Shown here: piece by piece, positions 16,164-24,907 of the stretch | How positions within the stretch are numbered: position 1 is the stretch's first letter | Layout: every line of letters starts with the position of its first letter | NCBI GenBank assembly: GCA_964454645.1 | Contig: CAYVTM010000006.1 | Span: forward strand, 62,001 to 126,000 | Length of the DNA: 64,000 nt | Direction: 5' to 3' | Source: CAYVTM01 sp964454645 | Lineage (GTDB): Bacteria; Bacteroidota; Bacteroidia; Sphingobacteriales; Sphingobacteriaceae | Notes under the pieces: model-generated | Told to the model about the DNA's origin: nothing | What the model saw: only the letters and a program-made list of their open reading frames with translations | The model's database searches: none | Position numbers and translations under genes: made by a program

Positions 16164-17633
16164 ATGACAACTCAATCTGATAAATTCGTCGCCGAAGGAT
16201 TAACCTACGATGATGTTCTGCTCCTCCCCAGTTATTCTGAAGTTCTTCCGCGCGAGGTAAATACACAAACCTGGCTTACCAGGAAAATTAAATTAAACAT
16301 TCCGCTTATTTCCGCAGCAATGGATACGGTTACTGAGTCGGCTTTGGCCATAGCTATGGCTCAAAGTGGCGGAATTGGTATTCTGCATAAGAACATGAGT
16401 ATCGAACGACAAGCAGAGGAAGTACGTAAAGTGAAACGCTCGGAGAGTGGTATGATTCAGGACCCTGTTACTTTACACGATGATGCTTTAGTAGCGGAAG
16501 CTTCTAAATTGATGAAAGAAAACGGAATCGGAGGAATTCCCATTATTGACAAACAAGGTATTTTATTAGGAATACTTACCAATCGCGATCTGCGTTTTCA
16601 GAGAGATATGTCCGTAAAAGTTAAGTCGGTAATGACTAAAGAAAATCTGGTAACAGCTCCTAAGGGTACTGATTTAAAAAAAGCCGAACTTATTCTTCAG
16701 AAATATAAAATTGAAAAATTACCGATCGTAGATAAAAAAGGTAAACTCACCGGACTTATTACCTATAAGGATATACAGAAATTCAAAAACTTCCCGAATG
16801 CTTGTAAAGATGAACATGGCAGGCTACGTGTTGGCGCTGCGGTGGGAGTTACTGCAGATACACTGGATCGTGTTAAAGCATTGGTAAATGCGGGAGTAGA
16901 TGTGATTGCTATCGATACGGCACATGGGCACTCTAAAGGTGTGATAGAAATGTTGAAACGTGTGAAAAAAGCATATCCTCAATTACAAATTATTGCCGGA
17001 AACATTGCTACCGGAGATGCCGCTAAAGCCTTGGCCGAAGCAGGTGCCGATGCGGTGAAAGTAGGGATCGGCCCGGGCTCTATCTGTACCACCCGTGTTA
17101 TCGCCGGAGTAGGAGTACCTCAGCTTTATGCCGTGTATGAATGTGCTCTGGCTTTGAAAGGTACAGGGGTTCCGGTTATTGCCGACGGCGGAATAAAACA
17201 TACCGGTGATATTCCCAAGGCTATCGCTGCAGGAGCAAGCAGCGTCATGGCAGGATCTTTATTCGCAGGAGTAGAAGAGTCGCCGGGAGAAACGATTATA
17301 TATGAAGGACGAAAATTCAAATCGTACCGTGGTATGGGATCTATCGAAGCAATGGAAAGTGGTTCGAAAGATCGCTACTTTCAGGATGTGGAAGATGATA
17401 TTAAAAAATTAGTCCCGGAAGGTATTGTAGGTCGTGTGCCTTACAAAGGTACCCTGTCGGAAGTAGTGTATCAGTATGTAGGAGGATTAAAAGCAGGCAT
17501 GGGCTATTGTGGTGCGAAGGATATTGCAACAATGCAGAAAGCGCGTTTCGTAAGAATTACGGCATCAGGTATTCGAGAAAGCCATCCGCATGATATTATT
17601 ATTACAAATGAAGCACCGAATTATTCGAGGTAG
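16164..17633 (+). CDS. guaB: Inosine-5'-monophosphate dehydrogenase
   Basis: A 489-residue IMPDH, which oxidises IMP to XMP with NAD, the committed step to GMP. The start LTYDDVLLLPSYSEVLPREV is the family hallmark. Two CBS modules are inserted at about residues 95-210 (MIQDPVTLHDDALVAEAS and VKSVMTKENLVTAPKGTD). The catalytic loop GPGSICTTRV holds Cys308, and the NAD/IMP flap region YRGMGSIEAM and GRVPYKG follow. Length and order are normal. It is expressed from its own box; no guaA is near. The 177 bp after it carry the repeat words at 17651-17781. Confidence 0.97.
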   Translation: MTTQSDKFVAEGLTYDDVLLLPSYSEVLPREVNTQTWLTRKIKLNIPLISAAMDTVTESALAIAMAQSGGIGILHKNMSIERQAEEVRKVKRSESGMIQDPVTLHDDALVAEASKLMKENGIGGIPIIDKQGILLGILTNRDLRFQRDMSVKVKSVMTKENLVTAPKGTDLKKAELILQKYKIEKLPIVDKKGKLTGLITYKDIQKFKNFPNACKDEHGRLRVGAAVGVTADTLDRVKALVNAGVDVIAIDTAHGHSKGVIEMLKRVKKAYPQLQIIAGNIATGDAAKALAEAGADAVKVGIGPGSICTTRVIAGVGVPQLYAVYECALALKGTGVPVIADGGIKHTGDIPKAIAAGASSVMAGSLFAGVEESPGETIIYEGRKFKSYRGMGSIEAMESGSKDRYFQDVEDDIKKLVPEGIVGRVPYKGTLSEVVYQYVGGLKAGMGYCGAKDIATMQKARFVRITASGIRESHPHDIIITNEAPNYSR

Positions 17634-17650
17634 CTAATGAGATAATGATT

Positions 17651-17781
17651 TAATGTGATAATTAGCTAATTAGAGAATTCAATAGTGGGACAATTTTTTA
17701 ATGGGATAACTAATTAATTGGAAAATTCAATAATGATAAACTGAAGAAAATCTTAGTTCGCTATCAATAATTATCACATTA
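17651..17781. repeat. Intergenic island of short direct and inverted repeat words
   Basis: A 36-bp unit at 17655-17690 (starting GTGATAATTAG) recurs with 27 of 36 matches at 17703-17738. A 14-bp word TAATGTGATAATTA at 17651-17664 recurs exactly in inverted orientation at 17768-17781. The whole 177-bp spacer between guaB and the next gene is low-complexity and built of words such as AATTCAATA and TAATTAG. Confidence 0.6.
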
Positions 17782-17810
17782 GCCAATTACAGCATTAAAA
17801 ATATCACAAC

Positions 17811-18605
17811 TTGCATCATCGTACTCCCTCTTACATCCAAGAACTGTTAAATCGAAAGGTAGAGCAATACAATCGTCTGGAGTTTATTCAGAACGATCCC
17901 ATTTGCATTCCGCATAAATTTTCGAAAAATACGGATCGGGAAATTGCCGGATTTTTTGCCTCGATATTAGCCTGGGGGTTACGTAAAACAATTATTAATA
18001 AATGTGAGGAGCTGTTCAGTTATATGGATAATGCCCCGTATGATTTTATTTGCCATCACGAAGAGCAGGATTTAAAAGTACTCATGAATTTTAAGCACAG
18101 AACTTTTGCGGCAACCGATCTGCTTTATTTTATTGCCTTTTTCAAAGATCATTACAGTAAATATAATTCTTTGGAAGATGCATTTATCCCGGTTAGGCGT
18201 ATCGATGGGGAACCTTATATGCAAAATTGTTTGACCGTTTTCAAGGAACGGTTTTTCGCTTTGGATAATGTACCTCAACGTACTAAAAAACATATCAGTT
18301 CTCCTGCACAACAATCGGCATGTAAACGTTTGAATATGTTTTTACGCTGGATGGTGCGAAGCGATCAGGCAGGTGTTGATTTTGGAATCTGGAAACGTAT
18401 AAAACCCTCGGAACTGACTTGTCCGCTCGATGTTCATGTAGATCGTACAGCACGTGGCCTAGGGCTTATTCAACGCAGACAAAGCGATTGGAAAGCAGCA
18501 TTGGAACTTACAGATGCATTGAGTAGCTTTGATTCTAAGGATCCGGTGAAGTACGATTTCGCATTATTCGGCTTAAGTATTGAGGAGAAAATGTTTTCAA
18601 AATAA
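17811..18605 (+). CDS. TIGR02757 family protein
   Basis: A 264-residue protein of the TIGR02757 (DUF2400) family, found mostly in Bacteroidota and Spirochaetes and of unknown function. The family start is clear: VEQYNRLEFIQNDPICIPHKFS, then DREIAGFFASILAWGLRKTIINKC. Near the C-terminus LTCPLDVHVDRTARGLGLI and the ending DPVKYDFALFGLSIEE are conserved; they recall the helix-hairpin-helix and Asp region of DNA glycosylases, a remote likeness that I give as inference. The start is uncertain: TTG at 17811 is the first near-standard codon that keeps the conserved region, with no ATG close by. It begins a run of four close genes ending with mnmE. Confidence 0.85.
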   Translation: MHHRTPSYIQELLNRKVEQYNRLEFIQNDPICIPHKFSKNTDREIAGFFASILAWGLRKTIINKCEELFSYMDNAPYDFICHHEEQDLKVLMNFKHRTFAATDLLYFIAFFKDHYSKYNSLEDAFIPVRRIDGEPYMQNCLTVFKERFFALDNVPQRTKKHISSPAQQSACKRLNMFLRWMVRSDQAGVDFGIWKRIKPSELTCPLDVHVDRTARGLGLIQRRQSDWKAALELTDALSSFDSKDPVKYDFALFGLSIEEKMFSK

Positions 18606-18620
18606 GTATCAGGTATTAAT

Positions 18621-19130
18621 ATGATTTCGTATCAAACATTACTCATGAAATTTGAAAGTAAAGGCGAGAAAACCGGCTGGACCTATATCGAATTACCTGC
18701 TCACCTTGCTCAAAAAATATTGAAGAACAATAAAAAATCATTTCGTGTAAAAGGTTATTTTGATAAAATAGAAGTGCAGGGACTATCAACAATACCTATG
18801 GGCGATGGTAATTTCATCATTGCATTAAATGCCGGCATTCGAAAAAAAATATACAAAGAAGCAGGCGTAATGTTAGATGTGCAACTTGAACACGATAAAG
18901 AATTTGTAATAACAATACCCGAAGACTTATATGTATGTTTGGAAGAAGAAAGATTGATCGATGGTTTTGAGAAGCTTGCAAAATCACATCAAAATTATTT
19001 TATCAATTGGATCAATAGCGCTAAAACAGAAGCGACCCGTACAAAACGCATAATGTTAACAGTAGATGCGATGACGAAAGGCTGGGATTACGGGCAAATG
19101 ATTCGGGCGGATAAGGCAAAAAGAAAATAG
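18621..19130 (+). CDS. DUF1905 / YdeI-OmdA domain protein
   Basis: A 169-residue cytoplasmic protein with two small domains. Residues about 5-95 are DUF1905-like (GEKTGWTYIELPAHLAQKIL, FRVKGYFDKIEVQGLSTIPMGDGNFIIALNAGIRK). Residues about 115-165 form the bacteriocin-protection YdeI/OmdA motif (FEKLAKSHQNYFINWINSAKTEATRTKRI). The function is not established; the OmdA label comes from a remote link to outer-membrane protein D expression. It starts 15 bp after the TIGR02757 gene, so the two are probably cotranscribed. Confidence 0.8.
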   Translation: MISYQTLLMKFESKGEKTGWTYIELPAHLAQKILKNNKKSFRVKGYFDKIEVQGLSTIPMGDGNFIIALNAGIRKKIYKEAGVMLDVQLEHDKEFVITIPEDLYVCLEEERLIDGFEKLAKSHQNYFINWINSAKTEATRTKRIMLTVDAMTKGWDYGQMIRADKAKRK

Positions 19131-19147
19131 TTTTTAAAAAAATATTC

Positions 19148-19726
19148 ATGAAAAATTACATAACATTTCTTCTGTTACTATTTGTTGTCAGTATATTGTC
19201 AGCATGTAAGAAAGATGAAGGAGCAACAGGAGCAGGCTTTTCATTTATTCCTTTGCGTACATTTACTTACACAAAATCAACGAGTGATTTCAACGTATGG
19301 ATTAATAAAATAAAAACTCCGTATGGGCTATACACTCCGGATGATTTTCTTGAGAATATGGAGTTTGATAATGCTGCCGCAATGAAATTCGTCAATCTCA
19401 ATACTGTAATTCTGTTATCTTCGACAGCAGACTCCGATACACTTGAATATAAACTTAAACAGGATACTCTTTTCTTTGGTTTCTATATTGATTTCTTCGA
19501 CACTACCTGGTATCTCCCAATAGGCAGATATAAGAACAACGAAATAATATTTGAACCTTATCAAATGTATTTGCATTTAGGGAACGATGGGATAACTATA
19601 TCCAAGACCGGTTTTGGTAAATTAACTCCGGAAGTAGCACTCGAAGAAGTTGGATATAATGGCTTATTCGATATGCAGGAAAAAGATACACTTGCCATCG
19701 AGAACTATTCATTCTATTTTAATTAA
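19148..19726 (+). CDS. Hypothetical lipoprotein
   Basis: A 192-residue protein with no family I recognise. A lipoprotein signal (MKNYITFLLLLFVVSILSAC, lipobox LSAC) is followed by KKDEGATGAG, a charged stretch of the kind that marks outer-membrane export in Bacteroidota. The mature part is rich in aromatic residues and Asp/Thr and has no further Cys; predicted strands alternate (DTLEYKLKQDTLFFGFYIDFF). It sits 17 bp after the DUF1905 gene and 3 bp before mnmE. Confidence 0.65.
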   Translation: MKNYITFLLLLFVVSILSACKKDEGATGAGFSFIPLRTFTYTKSTSDFNVWINKIKTPYGLYTPDDFLENMEFDNAAAMKFVNLNTVILLSSTADSDTLEYKLKQDTLFFGFYIDFFDTTWYLPIGRYKNNEIIFEPYQMYLHLGNDGITISKTGFGKLTPEVALEEVGYNGLFDMQEKDTLAIENYSFYFN

Positions 19727-19729
19727 AAC

Positions 19730-21109
19730 ATGCATCCATCAAACGATACCATAGTAGCTTTAGCAACAGCAAGTGGAGTAGGGGCCATCGCAGTTATCCG
19801 CCTTTCGGGTAAGGATGCCATTGCGATTTGCGCTTCGGTATTCCGGGGAAAAGATTTACAGAAACAAGCTTCCCATACGGTTCATTTCGGAACCATATAC
19901 GATGGAAAAGATATAATCGACGAGGTGTTGGTGTCTTTATTTATTGCACCGCATTCCTATACCAAAGAAAATGTAGCCGAGATTTCCTGTCATGGCTCAA
20001 CCTATATTATCGGGAAAATTATCCGCCTGTTAATTTCTAAAGGAGCAAGAGCCGCAAAGGCCGGAGAGTTTACTCTTCGCGCTTTTATGAATGGACAGTT
20101 GGATTTATCCCAAGCCGAAGCGGTTGCCGATTTAATAGCATCTCATTCCGAAGCATCCCATAAAATTGCCCTGCAGCAAATGCGGGGAGGATTTTCGAAC
20201 GAATTGAAAAAACTGCGCGAGGAGTTAATCCATTTTGCTTCCCTGGTAGAATTGGAATTAGACTTTTCGGAAGAAGATGTAGAGTTCGCCAATCGCGATC
20301 AGATGAAAAATCTGATTGCTGAAATTCATCGGGTTATTATTCGCTTAATCGAATCCTTTGAGTTAGGGAATGTAATTAAAAACGGGATACCTGTTGTGAT
20401 AGCCGGAAAGCCGAATGTAGGTAAATCGACCTTGCTGAATGTACTGTTGAATGAAGAACGCGCCATTGTATCCGAAATTGCAGGAACAACACGTGATACC
20501 ATTGAAGATGAAATCAATATCAAAGGAATTCGTTTTCGTTTTATCGATACAGCCGGAATCCGCGAAACCGAAGACCGTATCGAAGCGCAGGGTGTGGAGC
20601 GTAGCATCGCAAAAATTCACAGCTCTGCCATTGTGATTTATTTGTTTGATCCGCAAGAAACCCGGGGGCCGGAACTGGAAAAAATCGTTAAGGATTTAAA
20701 GGCCATCACTGATGCGAATAAAAGTAAATTGATCCTGTTAGCTAACAAAGCTGATAAATACAAAGAGGTTCCGGAAGGGAAATTCACTTCGGATATTCCT
20801 TTATTAAATATTTCCGCTTTACACAAAACCGGGTTGGATCAGCTCGAAAAAGAATTGCTGAGCATTGTGAATACACAGGCATTACAAAGCGACCAAACCA
20901 TCGTTTCCAATATTCGTCATCTCGAAGCTCTGCAAAAAACGGAAGAAGCACTAACACGCGTATTAACAGGAATCGATCAATCTGTCACTTCCGATTTTCT
21001 TACCCTGGATATTAAACAAGCACTGCATTACCTTGGCGAAATCACGGGGACTATCTCTACCGATGATCTGTTGGATAATATTTTTAGTAAGTTTTGTATC
21101 GGAAAGTAA
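19730..21109 (+). CDS. mnmE: tRNA uridine-5-carboxymethylaminomethyl(34) synthesis GTPase
   Basis: A 459-residue MnmE (TrmE), which with MnmG modifies U34 of several tRNAs. The N-terminal folate-binding domain begins DTIVALATASGVGAIAVIRLSG; the helical domain includes AGEFTLRAFMNGQLDLSQAEAV. The G domain, inserted near residue 220, has the P-loop GKPNVGKS (226-233), the switch region AGTTRDT, G3 DTAG and G4 NKAD. The protein ends in the catalytic CIGK (Cys456), as it must. Length is normal. It is the last gene of a tight plus-strand run; the start ATG lies 3 bp after the lipoprotein stop. Confidence 0.96.
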   Translation: MHPSNDTIVALATASGVGAIAVIRLSGKDAIAICASVFRGKDLQKQASHTVHFGTIYDGKDIIDEVLVSLFIAPHSYTKENVAEISCHGSTYIIGKIIRLLISKGARAAKAGEFTLRAFMNGQLDLSQAEAVADLIASHSEASHKIALQQMRGGFSNELKKLREELIHFASLVELELDFSEEDVEFANRDQMKNLIAEIHRVIIRLIESFELGNVIKNGIPVVIAGKPNVGKSTLLNVLLNEERAIVSEIAGTTRDTIEDEINIKGIRFRFIDTAGIRETEDRIEAQGVERSIAKIHSSAIVIYLFDPQETRGPELEKIVKDLKAITDANKSKLILLANKADKYKEVPEGKFTSDIPLLNISALHKTGLDQLEKELLSIVNTQALQSDQTIVSNIRHLEALQKTEEALTRVLTGIDQSVTSDFLTLDIKQALHYLGEITGTISTDDLLDNIFSKFCIGK

Positions 21110-21183
21110 TCGCATTACTATTTCTATATAAAAGACACTATCATAATTTATACAATCTATACACGTACAAACTTTCGCCCTTC

Positions 21184-21191
21184 TATCTTTG
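21184..21191 (+). promoter_or_regulatory. Bacteroidota -7 promoter box TATCTTTG for the AraC-type gene
   Basis: Exact TAnnTTTG match, 24 nt before the ATG at 21216. A TACAAACTTT word at 21166-21175 lies just upstream and has a near-copy before copA (21781-21790). Confidence 0.55.
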
Positions 21192-21215
21192 TTATAAATA
21201 AACAAGATCGATTAT

Positions 21216-21776
21216 ATGAAACTTTATATAAAAAATATGGTTTGTAACCGCTGTGTGATGGTGGTAAAGCAGGAGTTGGAGAAAGCGGGACTTCAGCCCG
21301 AAAATGTGATCTTAGGCGAAGCGACAATTGCCGGAGAGATTTCTGAAGGCCAAAAGAAAGTCCTGGTGCAACGGCTAAACGAATTGGGTTTTGAATGGAT
21401 GGATGATAAGAAAAGCAGAACCATTGAGAAAATAAAAAATCTGATTATCGATTTGGTTCACCATTTGAACGGTGAGCTGAGCGTGAATCTTTCCGGTTAT
21501 TTATCGGAACGCTTACAACAGGATTATTCCTATCTCTCCAATTTATTTTCGGAAGTAGAAGGGACTACTATCGAGAAATATTTTATCGCACAAAAAATAG
21601 AGCGCGTAAAAGAACTTTTGGTGTATGACGAATTAACTTTGAGTGAAATTGCCTATCTCTTAAATTATTCCAGTGTAGCTTATCTCAGTAATCAGTTTAA
21701 AAAAGTGAGCGGATTAACACCCAGTCACTTCAAGAAAATAAAAGAAGCAAAAAGAATACCCATCGATCTGGTGTAA
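21216..21776 (+). CDS. AraC-family regulator with an N-terminal HMA-like metal-binding domain
   Basis: A 186-residue protein that joins two parts. Residues 1-70 look like a heavy-metal-associated domain: MKLYIKNMVCNRCVMVVKQELE has the Cys10-x2-Cys13 metal site in the right place, and the segment up to FEWMDDKK completes the fold. Residues about 85-186 are an AraC DNA-binding domain with two helix-turn-helix units (LSEIAYLLNYSSVAYLSNQFKKVSGLTPSHFKK). Its neighbours, copA and a CopZ-like gene, make it the likely copper-sensing regulator of the module, with the HMA part as the sensor. That is inference from order and motif. It does not look like a CueR or CopY regulator. Confidence 0.85.
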   Translation: MKLYIKNMVCNRCVMVVKQELEKAGLQPENVILGEATIAGEISEGQKKVLVQRLNELGFEWMDDKKSRTIEKIKNLIIDLVHHLNGELSVNLSGYLSERLQQDYSYLSNLFSEVEGTTIEKYFIAQKIERVKELLVYDELTLSEIAYLLNYSSVAYLSNQFKKVSGLTPSHFKKIKEAKRIPIDLV

Positions 21777-21828
21777 ATCTTACAAACCTTTTCCAAAATA
21801 ATGTAAAGACATAATCCCTTTTTCTTAC

Positions 21829-21836
21829 GATCTTTG
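21829..21836 (+). promoter_or_regulatory. Near-consensus -7 box GATCTTTG for copA
   Basis: Matches nnnnTTTG of TAnnTTTG, with GA in place of TA. It lies 23 nt before the copA ATG. Confidence 0.3.
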
Positions 21837-21859
21837 TATGCATCAAACAAACGATTGAC

Positions 21860-24277
21860 ATGGTAAAGGAAGAAAATCCCATTATATATATTCCATTGGA
21901 AGGCGTGGAGAGCGAGCATTGTGCACTTATTGTCGACAAAGGCTTAGCGAAAGTGAAAGGTATCCGTTCGCATAGTGTAGAGCTGAACAACAGCAGGGCA
22001 GGCATTATTACCGAAAATGAAAATGTTTTGCCGGAAGCTGTGCAGGCAATCCGCGATTTAGGCTATGGTGTAAGCAGTGTTAAAAAAACTTTTCCGGTAT
22101 TAATGATGAGTTGTGCTTCCTGTGCGGTAAGTGTAGAGAGCATTATCCGTTCTCAGCGCGGTGTGCTGAACGCTTCCGTAAATTATGGAACCGGTACTGC
22201 TGTGATCGAATATCTTCCGAATATGATTCAGGCTATAGATATTCAACGTGCGGTACAAGCGGTAGGATACGATTTGCTGATCGAAGAGAGCAGCAAAGAG
22301 GCGGAAACCCTGGAAGGAATTCATCGGATCAATTATCAAAAGTTAAAGAATAAGACCATTTGGGCTGCGATTTTTACGCTTCCTATTGTTATTTTGGGGA
22401 TGTTCTTCATGGATATGCCCTATGCGAACGAAATTATGTGGGTACTCTCCACTCCGGTAATTTTATGGTTCGGAAAAGATTTTTTTGTCAATGCCTGGAA
22501 ACAAGCGAAGCATCGCTCGGCAAACATGGACACACTGGTTGCCTTGGGATCGGGTATTGCCTATGTTTTTAGTGTGTTTAATACACTCTATTCTAAATTC
22601 TGGCATGTGCGTGGTTTGCACGGACATGTGTATTTCGAAGCAGCAGCAGTCATCATTACTTTTATTTTATTGGGACGGTTACTGGAAGAAAAAGCGAAAG
22701 GAAATACTTCATCGGCAATCAAAAAATTAATGGGTCTGCAACCGAAGACTGTTACGCTTATTTCAAGCGGAGATGAACAAAAAAATATTCCGATAGAACA
22801 AGTTGTTAAGGGTGATATCCTATTGGTAAAACCCGGAGAGAGAATAGCGGTGGATGGATTGGTGATAGCGGGGAGTTCCTATGTGGATGAAAGTATGTTA
22901 AGTGGGGAATCATTACCGGTATTGAAACAGGAAAATGAGAAAGTATTTGCCGGGACTATTAATCAAAAGGGCAGTTTTCGTTTTCTTGCCGAAAAGGTAG
23001 GAGCAGAAACGATGTTAGCGCAAATTATCCGTACTGTGCAGGATGCGCAGGGAAGCAAAGCTCCTGTCCAAAAGCTGGTGGATAAAATTGCCGGTATATT
23101 CGTTCCGGTTGTTATTCTTATTGCGCTACTTGCTTTTACAGCATGGGTAATTTGGGGAGGGGAAAACGGGTTTTCACAAGGCTTGATCGCATTGGCTACC
23201 GTATTAGTTATTGCTTGCCCTTGTGCCCTGGGTCTTGCCACGCCAACGGCCATTATGGTCGGTATCGGTAAAGCTGCCGAACAGGGTATCCTGATAAAAG
23301 ATGCGCAAAGTTTGGAGCTTGCAAAGAAATTGAATGCTGTAGTGTTGGATAAAACAGGTACCATCACCGAAGGAAAACCGGTAGTAACGAATAGCTATTG
23401 GGAAGATGAAAGGGATTTCTTTAAACAAATATTATTAAGTATTGAACAACAATCGGAACACCCATTGGCGGATGCTGTTGTGAACCACTTTGGCGGCAAT
23501 ATGGAAAGTGTTTTGCTTACAGGCTTTGATAGTCTGGTCGGTAAAGGTATCCGGGCTGTTGTGGATGCTAAAACCTATACTATTGGAAACCTGAATGCTA
23601 TCAGGGAATTCGATATAAAAATTTCGGATCGCATGCATGAATATTCAGAACAATGGAGCGATGAATCGAAAACCGTGATATGGTTTGCCGATACGGAAAA
23701 AGCATTGGCTGTGTTAGCGATATCGGATAAAATTAAGGAGACTTCGGTTGAAGCAATACAAAAGCTTAGAGATTCGGGACTTAGGGTGTATATGCTTACC
23801 GGAGATAATGAAGCTACAGCGAAAGCGATTGCGGTACAAACGGGTATCAGCGATTACCGGGCAGAGGTTTTGCCCGGACAAAAAGCCGACTTTATTAAAC
23901 AATTACAGGATGAAGGTAAAATCGTTGCAATGGTAGGGGATGGTATCAACGACAGTACGGCATTGGCGCAAGCGGATGTAAGTATTGCAATGGGAAAAGG
24001 AAGTGATATCGCAATGGATGTAGCGAAGATGACCATCATATCTTCCGATCTAATGAAAATTGCCGATGCAATTAAATTATCCAAACAAACGGTTGCTACT
24101 ATCCGTCAGAATTTATTCTGGGCATTTATTTATAATATCATCGGTATTCCTTTAGCTGCCGGACTGATGTATCCGATTAACGGTTTCCTGCTGAACCCGA
24201 TGATTGCCGGAGCTGCTATGGCCATGAGCAGTGTAAGTGTGGTAGGGAACAGCTTACGTTTAAAAATGAAGAAATAA
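21860..24277 (+). CDS. copA: Copper-translocating P1B-type ATPase
   Basis: An 805-residue copper-exporting ATPase of the inner membrane. Two N-terminal HMA domains are present. The first is degenerate (only Cys21 remains in VESEHCALIV) and the second is intact (MSCASC, Cys85 and Cys88). Eight membrane helices surround the ion motif CPC at 453-455 in IACPCALGLATPTA. The actuator loop has SGESLPV, the phosphorylation site is DKTGT (Asp497), and the nucleotide domain has SEHPLADAV and the hinge MVGDGINDSTALAQADV. The CPC motif and the loss of Cys in the first HMA fit Cu+ export. It follows the AraC-type gene by 83 bp and precedes the CopZ-like gene by 10 bp. Confidence 0.95.
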   Translation: MVKEENPIIYIPLEGVESEHCALIVDKGLAKVKGIRSHSVELNNSRAGIITENENVLPEAVQAIRDLGYGVSSVKKTFPVLMMSCASCAVSVESIIRSQRGVLNASVNYGTGTAVIEYLPNMIQAIDIQRAVQAVGYDLLIEESSKEAETLEGIHRINYQKLKNKTIWAAIFTLPIVILGMFFMDMPYANEIMWVLSTPVILWFGKDFFVNAWKQAKHRSANMDTLVALGSGIAYVFSVFNTLYSKFWHVRGLHGHVYFEAAAVIITFILLGRLLEEKAKGNTSSAIKKLMGLQPKTVTLISSGDEQKNIPIEQVVKGDILLVKPGERIAVDGLVIAGSSYVDESMLSGESLPVLKQENEKVFAGTINQKGSFRFLAEKVGAETMLAQIIRTVQDAQGSKAPVQKLVDKIAGIFVPVVILIALLAFTAWVIWGGENGFSQGLIALATVLVIACPCALGLATPTAIMVGIGKAAEQGILIKDAQSLELAKKLNAVVLDKTGTITEGKPVVTNSYWEDERDFFKQILLSIEQQSEHPLADAVVNHFGGNMESVLLTGFDSLVGKGIRAVVDAKTYTIGNLNAIREFDIKISDRMHEYSEQWSDESKTVIWFADTEKALAVLAISDKIKETSVEAIQKLRDSGLRVYMLTGDNEATAKAIAVQTGISDYRAEVLPGQKADFIKQLQDEGKIVAMVGDGINDSTALAQADVSIAMGKGSDIAMDVAKMTIISSDLMKIADAIKLSKQTVATIRQNLFWAFIYNIIGIPLAAGLMYPINGFLLNPMIAGAAMAMSSVSVVGNSLRLKMKK

Positions 24278-24287
24278 GTTGAATATA

Positions 24288-24524
24288 ATGATTATGACAA
24301 TGGAAGGTAATAAAAAGAAGTACTTGTTTAAGACTAATATTAATTGCAGCGGATGCTTGGCTACAGTAAGCCCTTTCTTAAACGCAGCAGAAGGTATAGT
24401 AAGTTGGACTGTGGATATTACGAATAAAGATAAGGTACTCACGGTGCATCCGGATGGAATTTCCCCGGAGGGTGTGGTGGAAGTAGTTAAAAAGTCAGGA
24501 TTTAAGATCGAAGCTTTGGATTGA
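24288..24524 (+). CDS. CopZ-like heavy-metal-associated protein
   Basis: A 78-residue single HMA domain. The metal site is NCSGC (Cys20 and Cys23 with this start), with the family glycine-rich ending KSGFKIEALD. Such small proteins carry Cu+ to the HMA domains of CopA. Several in-frame starts exist (TTG 24279 and ATG 24288, 24294 and 24300); the real one is probably 24288 or 24300. It lies directly after copA and should be cotranscribed. An 8-bp inverted repeat around the stop (24507-24514 with 24532-24539) has no T-run after it and is a poor terminator. Confidence 0.82.
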   Translation: MIMTMEGNKKKYLFKTNINCSGCLATVSPFLNAAEGIVSWTVDITNKDKVLTVHPDGISPEGVVEVVKKSGFKIEALD

Positions 24525-24560
24525 TTTTTTTGCTTCGATTAATCCTCTAATGTAAGATTG

Positions 24561-24620
24561 AGAATTATTCCGGGGCCTGAAACGATTTCCGGCTCCTGGT
24601 TTCGGAGGTTCAGGTAAATT
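24561..24620. repeat. Diverged duplicate of the 3' end of the YihY-family gene (copy A)
   Basis: Aligns with 24995-25055 at 54 of 60 bases plus one 1-bp gap. All six differences are transitions. Read on the minus strand it still encodes NLPEPPKP...GNRFRP, the tail of the neighbouring membrane protein, but the gap removes the stop. Confidence 0.8.
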
Positions 24621-24748
24621 GCTTTCTGACGTGTCCGGTTTTTACGTTGCAACAATTTTTTCAATAATTCCGTTTAGGGCAGTTGGTATTTTCAGTTGTA
24701 TTTCGATTTCCCTGTTCTGCGAAGAACTTTGCGAGTGGTTATTATTTT

Positions 24749-24907
24749 TTACCGCGAAGAACGCAGAGAAGCATTCCATAATATTGTACAAACTTGTATT
24801 ACGCAAAGGCCGCAAAGACTTTATTCGCCCGATACGAGTATTGTGTGATAAGTTTGTTATAAGTGTCTTGGCGAACTCTGCGAAAACCTTTGTGAACTTT
24901 GCGGTTA
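24749..24907. repeat. CGCAAAG-type imperfect palindrome
   Basis: Ends TTACCGCGAAGAACGCAGAG (24749-24768) and CTTTGTGAACTTTGCGGTTA (24888-24907) are inverted copies with 14 of 20 matches. The interior repeats the words CGCAAAG and GCGAA on both strands (24801-24817, 24870-24885). A related word pair lies just outside at 24716-24736. Confidence 0.6.

Noticed and set aside
24507..24539. 8-bp inverted repeat ATCGAAGC...GCTTCGAT around the CopZ-like stop
   Set aside because: The loop is 17 nt and no T-run follows on the plus strand, so it is not a convincing terminator.
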